Positions 22,157 to 32,635 of a stretch of DNA of 64,000 nt are shown here, piece after piece (the stretch's first letter is position 1; each line of letters begins with the position of its first letter). The notes below the pieces were generated by a model. The model saw nothing but the letters and a program-made list of their open reading frames with translations. It searched no databases and had not been told where the DNA came from. The position numbers and the translations under genes are program-made. The stretch comes from Seison nebaliae (taxonomy: Eukaryota > Rotifera > Pararotatoria > Seisonacea > Seisonidae). The DNA is taken from contig JALJEE010001170.1 in assembly GCA_023231475.1 (NCBI GenBank), forward strand, positions 1 to 64,000, given 5' to 3'.

Positions 22157-25100
22157 ATGATTCTTATTTTGTTACTTGCAATTTCTGCGATAAAAGGTTC
22201 AACTGATTTAATAATAATATCGTTAAATAGGAGAAAAAATGATTTTTAGGAGAATTAGTTTCAAGACGAATTCCTTATTATCAACAAGCATGGAATAAGG
22301 TCATTCCAAGTCAATGTTGGTAATATGTATTTGTTTGATAAATCAACTTCTAATTCTTCGCTTTTATCAAGTACCAGATCCAGTGAAACGTGATAATTCT
22401 ATTGACAGTGACACGACTGGAGCATGTGCCAATCCATCAACATGTCGATATGGGAAATGTGAAGATATTGGAAATGGTGATTTCATATGTCATTGTACAT
22501 TTCCTGTTATTTTCTTCTTTATAAATGTTTTGATCAATTTTAAAATGTTTTCAGAGAATTGTCGGGAAGAAATGTGACAAATTATGTCCAACTGAATTTT
22601 GTGCTCCTTGTGACCAGAATCCATGTTATGGCAATGCCCAATGCATCAACAAAGGAAACGATTACCAATGTGTATGTCCAGCAGGACGTAGTGGAAAAAA
22701 TTGTCAACTTGGCGGTTCAGTTATTCCTGCAACGACTCTACTTCCCAGTAGTCCATGTCAACCAAGTCCATGTCTGAACGGAGGAAATTGTTATCCGAAT
22801 GGAGCGAAATATTTTTGTCAATGTGTCAACGGTTTCTCCGGAACGAATTGTGAACAAGGAGGTTCATCATCGACACCTTGCCAACCAAATCCATGTCTAA
22901 ATGGAGGAAATTGTTATCCAAATGGAGCGAAATTTTTTTGTCAATGTGTTAACGGTTTCTCAGGAACGAAGTGTGAACAAGGAGGTTCCACATCAAATCC
23001 ATGTCAACCAAATCCATGTTTGAATGGAGGACAATGTTATCCGAGTGGAACGAATGCTATATGCCAATGTTCAGGTTTATACACAGGAACACGATGTGAG
23101 CAAATGTTGAGTGTTACTGCTGGTCCAACTGATCCTTGTTTAAGTAATCCATGTGTTAATGGAGGAAGTTGTTACAATACAGGTTTTAAATTTTTTAAAA
23201 CTGATTTTATTATCTATTCCAAAAAATGTTAGGTGGCACTTTTATTTGTGCATGTCTTCAAGGTTTTCAAGGAACGAGATGTGAATCATCATCAATGATT
23301 CCGACAACTCCCTCACAATCAGCAGCATGTGGAGCAGGTGCATGTGAAGCAGGTCAAACGTGCGAACAAATTGGTTAAATGAATATTATTTATTTCTAAT
23401 TATTAATTTATTTCTTCAATTTTTTTCGTAGGAGTGAATTTTTTCTGTTGTCAAAGTAATTTACAAAATTGCGTACAACCGAAAGCATCGGGAATTAATT
23501 CTTGCTCAACATTACCATGTCTGAATGGTGGCACTTGTATTCAAGATGGTTTGATTATAGATAAACTAATATCATCTTTTCATTTGAATCCATTTTTTAT
23601 TAGTTCAAAATGATTATCGATGTGTTTGTAATGGAGAATTTACGGGAAGAAATTGTCAAACTAAAGAATCCCAATTATCTAATTTCTGTTCATCCAGTCC
23701 GTGTCAACATGGAAGTGTATGTTTAGAGAATGTTCCTACAGAATTCGGTTTCAATATTTAAACAATTAAATGAATACAAAATAATTTATAAATGTTTTTA
23801 GGTCCAACAAATGTCTGTGTTTGTGCTATAGGATATGGTGGTGAATTCTGTGAGAGATATGGATGTACCGACGGTTTACCTTGTTACAATAATGGACGTT
23901 GTATTGCAGTATCAGGACAGAAACGTTAATTTATCATAATTTTATTTAAATTTCCTTTATATCCATTTAGCTTATTGTAATTGCACGGGAAATTTTGTTG
24001 GAGATCATTGTGATCAAATTGATCAATGTATTGGTAGAACTTGTGCGAATGGAGTTAGAATTATATAAATCTACATATTCCAATTAAACTCTCCAATTTT
24101 AGGGTAACTGTGTTAATGGAGCATGTATCTGTTTACCATCTTATACAGGATTCAGTTGTGAATATGTTATGCGAGATTTCTGCAAGAAGAAACCGTGTAA
24201 AAGTGGAGGTTCATATAAGTTTGTTATCTATGATCTTTTAATAATGATTTCTCTCCAAAAATAATTTTCAAAAACAAAATTTTAATTTTTTTGACCAAAT
24301 ATGAAAATATGAAAAAAAAAACAATCTTTTAATTAACAAATTCGAAGGTACATGTATCCAGAGTGCACCAACTGAACCGGGTTTTTGTAAATGTCCTACC
24401 GGCATCTATGGATTGCTGTGTGACAACAATCCTTGTTTACCGAATCCGTGTAAGAATTTAGGAAAGTGTATAATTAGTGGATTTAATTCATATAAATGTA
24501 AATGTGGTTCGATTTACAAAGGAAAGAATTGTCAAAGTTGGAAAATTTTCTGGTTGTCATTTCTCTTTAATTTGTAAATCGACAGTAACCGAATGTTTCC
24601 CATCGACGGCAATGGTGATGGTAGAGGATGGAATGGAAAGACGAATAGATGAATTGAAGATCAATGACCATGTTTATTCACCTAGCACCGGAGGTAGTAC
24701 AAGAATAATTGGTTGGTTGCATTATGAGAAGAATATCGAGCAAGTGGATTACATTCAATTGATGACGGTGAATCATACAATCCTTTTATCTCCAAAGCAT
24801 TTGATTGCGACGAAGAAGATATCGAATGGTAACTACGAATATCAAGCAGCGAATGAATTAGTAGAGAATAGAGATCGAATAATAGGAAATGAGATTGATG
24901 AAGTAATCGAAATAAAGAAGTTGGTGAAGGAGACAGGTGCATTTGCTCCTCTAACAGAATCTGGTGATTTGATGGTAGATGGAATAATCGTGTCATGTTA
25001 CTCATTAGTATATTCTCACAAATTAGCACATATGGCATTGGCACCGGCACGTTGGTGGTATCAATTAAGTGGTAATACATTGATTGATGGATCAGTGACG

Positions 25101-25190
25101 AAAGAACGGTTGCCATCATATGCGGAAGCATTGTTGACAGGAGTGATGACACTCCCAATAACAATCTCCTCCAATATTGTCAATTATTAA
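22157..25190 (+). CDS. gene E: secreted multi-EGF protein with C-terminal Hint domain
   Basis: Signal peptide MILILLLAISAIKG, then two short GTT-AG introns and the family cysteine module (DSDTTGACANPSTCRYGKCEDIGNGDFICHC; then RIVGKKCDKLCPTEFCAPCDQNPC). About 14 EGF modules follow. Three of them (22753-23101) are a recent 123-base tandem array within one exon. One module is atypical (CGAGACEAGQTCEQIGVNFFCC). The terminal EGF block matches gene D closely: CLENVPTEFG, CTDGLPCYNNGRC, QCIGRTCANG, DFCKKKPCKSGG and NNPCLPNPCKNLGKC. The last intron joins NCQ to ITECFPST, the start of the Hint domain at 24594-25187 (GWLHYEK, LLSPKHLIA, GAFAPLTESGDLMVDG, SCYSLVYSHKLAHM). Predicted to be secreted and self-cleaving. 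The final intron happens to remain open in frame. Confidence 0.8.
22753..23101 (+). repeat. three-copy 123-base EGF tandem repeat in gene E
   Basis: Copies start at 22753, 22876 and 22999. The first two are nearly identical across the whole unit, while the third has diverged in its second half. Each unit is 41 codons, one EGF plus a Gly/Ser linker, showing that EGF number grows by in-exon duplication. Confidence 0.85.
24594..25187 (+). other. Hint (Hog) autoprocessing domain of gene E
   Basis: About 198 residues. The nucleophile candidate is in ITE-C-FPS. The His is in SPKHLI, the hydrophobic block is GAFAPLTESGDLMVDG, and the second Cys is conserved in VSCYS. Glu precedes the nucleophile. 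Confidence 0.88.
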
Positions 25191-26026
25191 GAGAAAACAT
25201 AACTTTTCTATCGGATATCTTCTCTTTTCTTATATGTGTTCATATTTCACCGTTCTAAACGGTAGAAAAGAAGTGAATTATTATCGATGAAATTATTATC
25301 GTTTTTCGCTCGAATTTTTCGTAGTACAACGCAAGTAGAGACTATGATTAGTGTATGAGTAAGAGGAGAATTTCTACATTTCATATTTGTTTTTAAATAA
25401 ACTTCTTTGTCCTTTCACCCATCGTCATCTTCATCATGATATCGTTGTTATGACAACGGACATAGTATAACAGATCAATCGAAATAAGTAAATGAGTATG
25501 ATTTAGGTAGATGGATGGAATAGGTAATAGGTAAGAAAGTAAATATGGAATGAACGAAATAGAACAGAATATTATTATATTATTTCAGTGGACACCATCA
25601 TTATGATTCCCATAGATAATATATAAAACAAAGATAAAGTGAATGATTAACGACAATGAATGTTATCTCGTTATCATTTCCATCCAATCAACACATCCAT
25701 CGTATGGGAATTAGTGGCGAATGAGGTGAATAATTAGAAACAGTTTGTAATTTGAATTAAATTAATTTATTCGTTCACTGCTTGTGTAAGAATTGGCTCG
25801 GATGGTCTGATTTCATCGATATCTAAAATTGAACAAAAGAAAAGAAAGATAACTTAAGAACTGAAATAATGAGAGATAGGAAGAATAATGAAATTATTTT
25901 TTAGAAGGAAATAAATCGATTGATTTCTCATAACAATTACAGTATGAATCAATGTCAACATCTGATGAAGAATGAGGAAATCGTCATTAATCACATGATT
26001 AATGAGATGAAACATCTGAGTAAATT
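25191..26026. other. intergenic, 3' sides of gene E and SR gene
   Basis: Convergent 3' flanks of gene E and the SR-type gene. AT-rich; no further gene seen. Confidence 0.5.
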
Positions 26027-26921
26027 CTAAGGTGACGTATGAACAGCATCGTAACCATCGCGATCTCTTGAATGTGATCGATAATCACGTCTTCTTGAAA
26101 ATTTGGTTTCCTCTTCAATTTTCGAATCTCTCGATCCATCTCGACTATATCCACCGCCGTATGGTGAATGTTTGTTGAAATGACGATTACGTGGTGATGT
26201 GGATGAATGAGATCTTGATCTCGATCTCAAACGTCGACTTCGTGGATGTCGAGGTGATCGTCTTGGTGGTGATCGATGTGATCGTTCTGATGGTCGGAAT
26301 GGTCTTTTCTGATAACGTTTTGGTAACGGTGCTTTCAAATATGGATGATTGACCGGCACCGCATGTTCCACATGAATATCACGATCATGTAGCCATCTGT
26401 GTTAACATGTGTCAAGTAGATAGAGAGTAAAGTCAGTTTTAAGAGTTTTCAAAAAGTTTTCCAAAAATTTTATGGAATTAAATGAGTAATGATGATTAAG
26501 AGGTAATTATCGTATAAATAAAGAAGTATTATCTATTCGAAATAGTTCAATGAAATTTTTTTCCGGAGGTAAAACTAGTCACATAACGCAAACAATTCGC
26601 CAACAATAGCATGAAAATCATAAAAATTTATTAACTTTCCACGTCTGGCGTGCACAGCACGATCTGCTTCTTTAGCTGATTTAAAAACAGCAAAACCAAA
26701 ACCTGGCGGACTTCTACGAACGATCGAAAGAACAAGAATTAATTGAATTTAAATTATTTGTGGAATATAGAAAAAAAATACCTGGCAATCCAACAATCAA
26801 TCACTTCACCAAATTGTCGTAGAACGTTGATGAGCATGTACTTACTCACTTCCGGTGACACATCACCAACGAATACACGATAACCGTTATGCTTTTCATC
26901 ATAAATAGGTTTATCACTCAT
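26027..26921 (-). CDS. SR-type RNA-binding protein (RRM plus RS tail)
   Basis: Three exons on the minus strand: 26921-26782, 26713-26636 and 26396-26027, giving 195 residues with consistent phases. Residues about 12-85 form one RRM: YRVFVGDVSPEVSKYML is RNP2, and SPPGFGFAVF is a shortened RNP1 of the SRSF3/SRSF7 type. The tail (about 90-195) is rich in Arg, Ser, Pro and His, with RRSPRHPRSRRLRSRSRS and later RSHSRDRDG, a typical RS domain. Such proteins bind exonic enhancers in nuclear pre-mRNA and promote splice-site choice. The first intron begins GTATTT, one of the few non-GTT donors in the window; the second is about 240 bases, long for this region. The paralogue identity is uncertain. 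Confidence 0.85.
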
Positions 26922-27483
26922 TGTTCAATAAAATTTTGAAGAAGAATGTCCAATGAAATTGTTTGCAAATGAAGTCTAAATTGAACAATAAATTTCAATT
27001 TCGATTTTTTTCGTAAAGAATGGATGAAATAGTACGTCGGAGGATGAACGGTAAGTCTTCGTTAAATCATCAACTCATCGTTAATTAAAGTGTCCAACTT
27101 ATTGTGCTGTTCAAATATAAATCCACCACAAATTTTCTCTTTCAAATTTCTAGCTCATCCTTAAATTTTCATTCAAAATTATTGATTATTCGTTTTATGT
27201 CGTATTATAGATGAATCACTTAATTCATTAAAACTCCAAAATTTTTCATGCACTTTCGGAACTTCTCAAATATGTTTATTTTGAAAAATAATAATTTTTA
27301 ATTTAAACTATAAAATTTAAATTTTAAGCTTTTTTATTAAATTAATCTAAAATTTAATGTTCGTTCCAAAACTCTGTTTTGAGTAGAATTTTCGATCATA
27401 AATTAATATAATACGAAAAAAATATTAAGATGGAATATGAGAATGATTAATTAAAGAGGAGAGAGATACCATGATTTCAATGA
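26922..27483. other. intergenic
   Basis: Very AT-rich spacer upstream of the SR gene and downstream of the small membrane-protein gene. No coding feature seen. Confidence 0.5.
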
Positions 27484-27735
27484 TTAAACCATCGGTAATC
27501 CAGCTAATAGAGCGTCGGCTGAGACACGAGGAAGATGTGCCACTTCTAAGAGAGCAAACGATATTTCCTGAATGAAATGCATACAAGAAGAGAATGGTTG
27601 AAGTAATACATATATAATGATAGCACAGAATGCTAAAGGATATGCAATTATTATTATAAATATGAACCAAAGAAATCCCCATAACATTTTCGTTCCACCT
27701 CCAGTTGGAAGTCCTTTATATTTGCGTAATTCCAT
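27484..27735 (-). CDS. small membrane protein of unknown function
   Basis: Single exon, 83 residues. It has a basic N-terminus (MELRKYKGLPTGGGTK), one long hydrophobic stretch at about residues 18-46 that could span the membrane once or as a hairpin, then LLQPFSSCMHFIQEISFALLEVAHLPRVSADALLAGLPMV. The closing pattern of a Cys after a hydrophobic stretch followed by LPRxxAxxxxxGxP resembles, from memory, a family of small uncharacterised arthropod and nematode membrane proteins. The other minus frame over the same bases is a shadow. It is head-to-head with the phosphoglycerate mutase gene 232 bases away, so the two may share a promoter. Function unknown. Confidence 0.55.
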   Translation of the reverse strand: MELRKYKGLPTGGGTKMLWGFLWFIFIIIIAYPLAFCAIIIYVLLQPFSSCMHFIQEISFALLEVAHLPRVSADALLAGLPMV

Positions 27736-27967
27736 TTTATCTCAATTCAAATACAACCAATTGTATAATTAGAAAATATTTTTATTTCAATTTTTTGTCT
27801 TTTCAAATTTTTTGTCTTTACTCCAAATTCCATTCATTTTGTCTCGTCCATACAAATTCCATCATATCAACTCACAATATTCTCTTGAGAGTAAATCAAA
27901 AAAGAAACACATTTTTTATCTGTCTTTCCAAATCTCAATAAATTGAAAAATTCTCTTTATATAAAGA

Positions 27968-28786
27968 ATGTCGAAAGTTTATAGAATTATTCTCGTTCGT
28001 CATGGCGAATCAGTTTACAATAAAGAAAATAGATTTTGTGGTTGGCATGATGCTGAATTATCAGAACGTGGAATAAATGAAGCGAAACAAGCAGGTAAAT
28101 GGATGAAGGAGAAGAAGATCGATTTCGACTATGCTTTCACCTCCGTTCTCACCAGAGCCATCAAAACTTTATATTATATTCAAGATGGTCTCAATCTACA
28201 TTGGGTACCGGTTGTCCGAGATTATCGATTAAATGAAAGAATGTATGGAGGTTTACAAGGACTCAATAAATCGGAAACAGCCGCCAAACATGGAGAAGCT
28301 CAAGTAAAAATTTGGCGACGCGCTTATGATGTTCCCCCACCTGTAATGGATGATAAACATCCAGATCTTCCAACGAAAGATCCTCGATATGCCTCTCTCA
28401 ATCAAAAGGTTCTACCCAAAACCGAATGTTTGAAAGATACCGTCGAACGATTCTTACCAGCTTGGAAAGAATTAATTGTTCCAAAAATTAAAGTTTTATT
28501 ATTCTTAAATTAATTTTATTATATTATAATAATTATTTTAATTCAAATTTATTAGGAAGGAAAGAAAGTGATCATTGCGGCACATGGTAACAGTTTAAGA
28601 GCACTTGTCAAATATTTGGATAATATCGGAGATAATGAGATTGTCGAGTTGAATATTCCTACTGGCATTCCACTCATCTACGAATTGGACGCCAATCTCA
28701 AACCCATCAAACATTATTATCTCGCCGATGAGGCTCAAGTGAAAGCGGCCTTGGACAAAGTCGCCGCACAAGGCAAAGCCAAATAA
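27968..28786 (+). CDS. 2,3-bisphosphoglycerate-dependent phosphoglycerate mutase
   Basis: Two exons, 27968-28492 and 28556-28786, with a 63-base GTT-TAG intron, giving 251 residues (usual size 249-254). It interconverts 3- and 2-phosphoglycerate in cytosolic glycolysis. The phospho-acceptor His sits in IILVRHGES near residue 12. [13 protein letters not shown] contains substrate-binding residues, [14 protein letters not shown] contains the catalytic Glu, and [14 protein letters not shown] contains the second His. The exon join restores [15 protein letters not shown] exactly as in the family. The C-terminal tail ends [14 protein letters not shown]. Start at the ATG following ATATAAAG. Confidence 0.96.
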
Positions 28787-28910
28787 ATTTATTATCAGTA
28801 AATTTTAGTAGAAATTTAATTGTCATCACATTAGAAACAAATTACAATAGAATGTTTGACTAATGAAATATGTAATGTTATTATTAATAGAAAAGAAAAA
28901 TACATTTACT

Positions 28911-29280
28911 AGAAAAAAATTTTATTTTTAAAAAATGGAAAAAAAAATTTTTATTTTTAAAAATGGAAAAAAAAATTTTTATTTTTAAAAATGGAAAAAA
29001 AATTTTAATTTTAAAAAAATGGAAAAAAAATTTTAATTTTAAAAAAATGGAAAAAACAATTTTTATTCTTAAAAAATGGAAAAAAAATTTTATTTTTAAA
29101 AATGGGAAAAAATTTTAATTTTTAAAAATGGAAAAAAAAATTTTTATTTTTAAAAAATGGAAAAAAAAATTTTTATTTTTAAAAAATGGAAAAAAAAATT
29201 TTTATTTTAAAAAATGGGGGAAAAAATTTAATTTTTAAAAAATGGAAAAAAAAATTTTATTTTTATAAAATAGAAAAAAT
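28911..29280. repeat. A/T minisatellite, unit about 30 bases
   Basis: About 12 imperfect copies of a unit such as TTTTTATTTTTAAAAAATGG followed by an A run, with unit lengths of 27-32 bases. The T-run, A-run and TGG order is kept. It fills the space between the convergent 3' ends of the phosphoglycerate mutase and DIS3 genes. Confidence 0.9.
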
Positions 29281-29319
29281 TCCTTTAATATGAAAAATGT
29301 TGGAAAATAATTAAAACTT

Positions 29320-32300
29320 TTATAGAAGTGAAGGAGTAATTAAATCAATTTTGACGGATTCATATTTGAATTTAGTTTCCGACACACTAACTTGAACGAC
29401 TAATCGATCGAATGCTCGAAATACGAGATCTTTCACTTTCAACGTATTATCCGTCTCGTTATATTGTGTGATATGACCGGTGAAGAAGAATGGCATTTCT
29501 ATTCCATATTTTGGCATCATAATTTGAATGCCATTCTTTCTCACATACATAATGAAGGCATCTAATTTCTCTAACCGATCTCTGAAATAAGCTTTCGTAT
29601 AAATTCCGATGGAAGCGCGCGATACCTCCTCCGCCATTTTATGACGATAATTGAGATTATTACAAATTTGTTGAACGACATTTTTATCTAATAATCGTTC
29701 ATCAATTCGATCGACATGTAATGCTGAGGAAAGAAGTCGATGTACCATAACATCAGCATATCGACGAATTGGTGATGTGAAGTGAGTATAAATGTCACTA
29801 GCTAAACCATAATGAGTGAAATCACTTTCGGGTAATAATCCTGAAGAGAAATATGCTGCTCTAGTCATGCATCTTGTCGTCATAATTTTCAACATCATAC
29901 TAAAATCTTTCGATGTTTCTCGTTCAACATTCTCTAACGATTTCGATAAAGTTAAATTTGATGTAGTATCTAAATGAATGTTTTTGGATCGAGCGACAGA
30001 AATCAAATGATCGAAATTGGATTGAGGTGGAATGGGATGACGACGTAAACAAGCGGATTGTGGAAATACTTCATAAATCTTCTTTGCTGCACTAATATTC
30101 GCCAACAACATGAATTCTTCAACCATTCCATTCGTTTCTCTAAAATTAGAATTAAAATAAAAAGTTAATAAAATAATAATAATAAATTAATAATAACAGC
30201 ATTTGTTTCGCTTTCACACTGACTGGATCATTAGTTTCAGAATCCAAATCAAATCGTACATCTGGTGATGCCAACAACAACGCACTAATATAGAGAGAAT
30301 AATTGAATAAAAATAAATAATTATGGTATTGAATAACCCTTTTTTTAATCGATCATTTCGAAGTATTTTTGCAACTAAATTCAATTTCCTTAAACTTTCC
30401 GTTAATTCATCAATTTTCGATTGATCATCAATCATCGATTGTGCCATTTGATAAGTCAATGATGCCTATTTAATTCAAATTAATATAATGAAATTTTATA
30501 TTTTAATTATTAACTCGACTACGAATTATGGACTTACAAAATGTAGTTGAAATAATTTCTCCAGTCGTCATATTCATTTGCCAAATGATGGAAAAAGCAA
30601 AACGATCACCATCGTCTCTCAATGAACAAAGATTTGATGATAATAATTCTGGTACCATATCAATACGTCGATCGATCAAATAAACGGTATTTCCTCTTTT
30701 TGCTGCTTCTTTATCAATTGGGGTTTGTGGACGAATAAAATGTGAAACATCAGCGATATGAACTCCACATTCAAAAATTTCTAATAAATTTAAAAATTGA
30801 AAAATTGGAAAAATGATGAGAACCCTCAGTAATTTTTCGACAATGCAATGCATCATCGATATCAGTACATCCTGGTGGATCAACAGAACAAATTGATAAA
30901 TGACGTAAATCTTTTCGATATTCATCGATTTCTTTTTCTAAATTCCACGGCATTGATGGTAAACATTTGAGGACTTCTTCTGAAAATTGATAAAATGGAA
31001 CGTCATGTTCTAATAATTGAATTTCCGTTTCAGTTTCCGTATCACCTATATCTCCCAAAACTCGAACGATGTGACCCAAAGGAAATCGTGATTCTGGTGG
31101 CCATGAATCCAATGCCACCATTACTCGTTTTCCTTCCCATATTTTTCTCTGACGACTTTCAATTCTAACGAAGGGAATTCGTTTATCGGTGGGAACGAAT
31201 AAATGACGATTACCATTGGCGATTTTTGATGGGAGAATTAATCCACAAAACGGTCTCCAACCTCGTTTCAATATTGCCACAACTCGACCAGTCGGTTGTT
31301 TGTCACCATCTCCTATTTCATCTTCCTCTTTCTCATCATCATCTTCTATTTCTCTTTTTTCATCAATATCATCATTCGAAATTTCCTTTCTCAATTTCAT
31401 AACATTTGATTTAGATTTCCATTGATCTTTTGGGAGTAGATCTATCACCACCAAATCATCATGAAATGATCGATTCAAATCAATTAATCCCTAAAACAAT
31501 ATTTGAGAGAGAATTTTCAAATGAAGAACTTTTATTAAAATTTCTTTTCTTTCTTCATTTCCTGAATGTTTCTTCATCTGCATCGGCAATACAGTTCCTT
31601 CCAGATAATTATATGAAGAAATTGTTAATTTCCCAAACGAATATTTCCCTTCAGCAATTCCTTTACGACCCTCCAAAAAACTGAGATGTTGTCGAAATGG
31701 ATTTGTCCTATTAATATTTCGATTTTCTCCTTTATTTCCATCCTTATTATCTGACATATCCACATCTCCATCATTTTCTTCTTTTAATGGTAATTTCATC
31801 TTAATCGATTCGTTATCAATCAATCCCTCCACATATGATCGAACTGAATTGATTTTAAAAAAAATTTTAATTCTTCAAAATTCAAACTTGTCATTGAACG
31901 CAAATTCTCAATTTTACCAAATAAATAATTGGCAGTTTTCGATAACTCTTCGTCATTTGTCAAGAGAATAATTTCAATTTCAAATGCTAAAACAAATTTC
32001 ATTCTTTCAATTCATGAGAAGAAAATTGGAGAAAGAACCATCTAATTTTTCTGCATAATATTTTGCTGAATTCATCACTGAACGGAAATTCCGTTGATCT
32101 ACCGTTTCACTTTCTAATTTATTAGTATATGTAAATCTAGAATATAAAATGTTCATTTTTCATATGAAATTCTTTTAAAATGAACTTGTTAAATTCGTTA
32201 ATGAAAATGAAAGATTTCTTCTTATTATTTTTTACCATTTCACAAATTCGTCGATATGAGTCGATATGTTTTTTCTTTAATTCGATTAGAGAAGTTTGTG

Positions 32301-32635
32301 TTATGATAATATTATTAATCTTCTCATCCTCGATCACATCTAACTAGAATGATAAGAAAAATTTGAAGTTCCAATACAAATTTAACTTGTTGTTGAAGAA
32401 CATCAGTATTCATCATCAGATAATGAGGTTGAATTATTTCATTTGAAATATTCTTATTAGGATTCTCATCCAATTTTTCTTTTCCTTTTTTTTTATTATT
32501 TTTATCATCATCACCATCATCAGGAATGTATGGTAATCCAAGAGGAATATCATCTCGAAGATAACATTCTCGAATGACTTTAATTATTTGACCTTGTCTC
32601 GTTTTCACCATGTGGATCTTTCGCGTTCTTTCCAT
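29320..32635 (-). CDS. DIS3: DIS3/Rrp44 exosome exoribonuclease
   Basis: Ten exons with all phases consistent: 32635-32387, 32343-32186, 32136-32039, 31986-31888, 31843-31530, 31490-30824, 30780-30515, 30465-30338, 30284-30198 and 30139-29320, giving 961 residues (human is about 958). It is the processive 3'-5' RNase of the nuclear exosome. Domains in order: N-terminus (KTRQGQIIKVIRECYLRDDI), a PIN domain, cold-shock domains (GRVVAILKRGWRPFCG; HLFVPTDKRIPFVRIESRQ), RNB (SVDPPGCTDIDDALHC with the catalytic Asp residues; HYGLASDIYTHFTSPIRRYAD) and a C-terminal S1. The RNB active site is intact. The PIN domain is unusual: the first catalytic Asp is Asn (MNTDVL where human has PDTNVL) and a later one reads Phe, so the endonuclease may be dead. 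The N-terminal Cys motif is absent. All nine introns start GTT. Confidence 0.95.

Noticed and set aside
24682-25164. 160-codon minus-strand frame over the gene E Hint domain
   Set aside because: It is the antisense shadow of a firmly identified Hint coding sequence.
7477-25190. Interpretation of the cluster as Notch/Delta/Jagged or true Hedgehog genes
   Set aside because: There is no DSL, LNR, transmembrane or Hedge domain; the proteins are EGF arrays ending in Hint.
27425-27682. Second minus-strand frame overlapping the small membrane protein
   Set aside because: Serine/cysteine-rich shadow in another frame, without start context or conserved pattern.
28911-29280. CRISPR-like array
   Set aside because: Units are contiguous A/T tracts without distinct spacers, in eukaryotic DNA.
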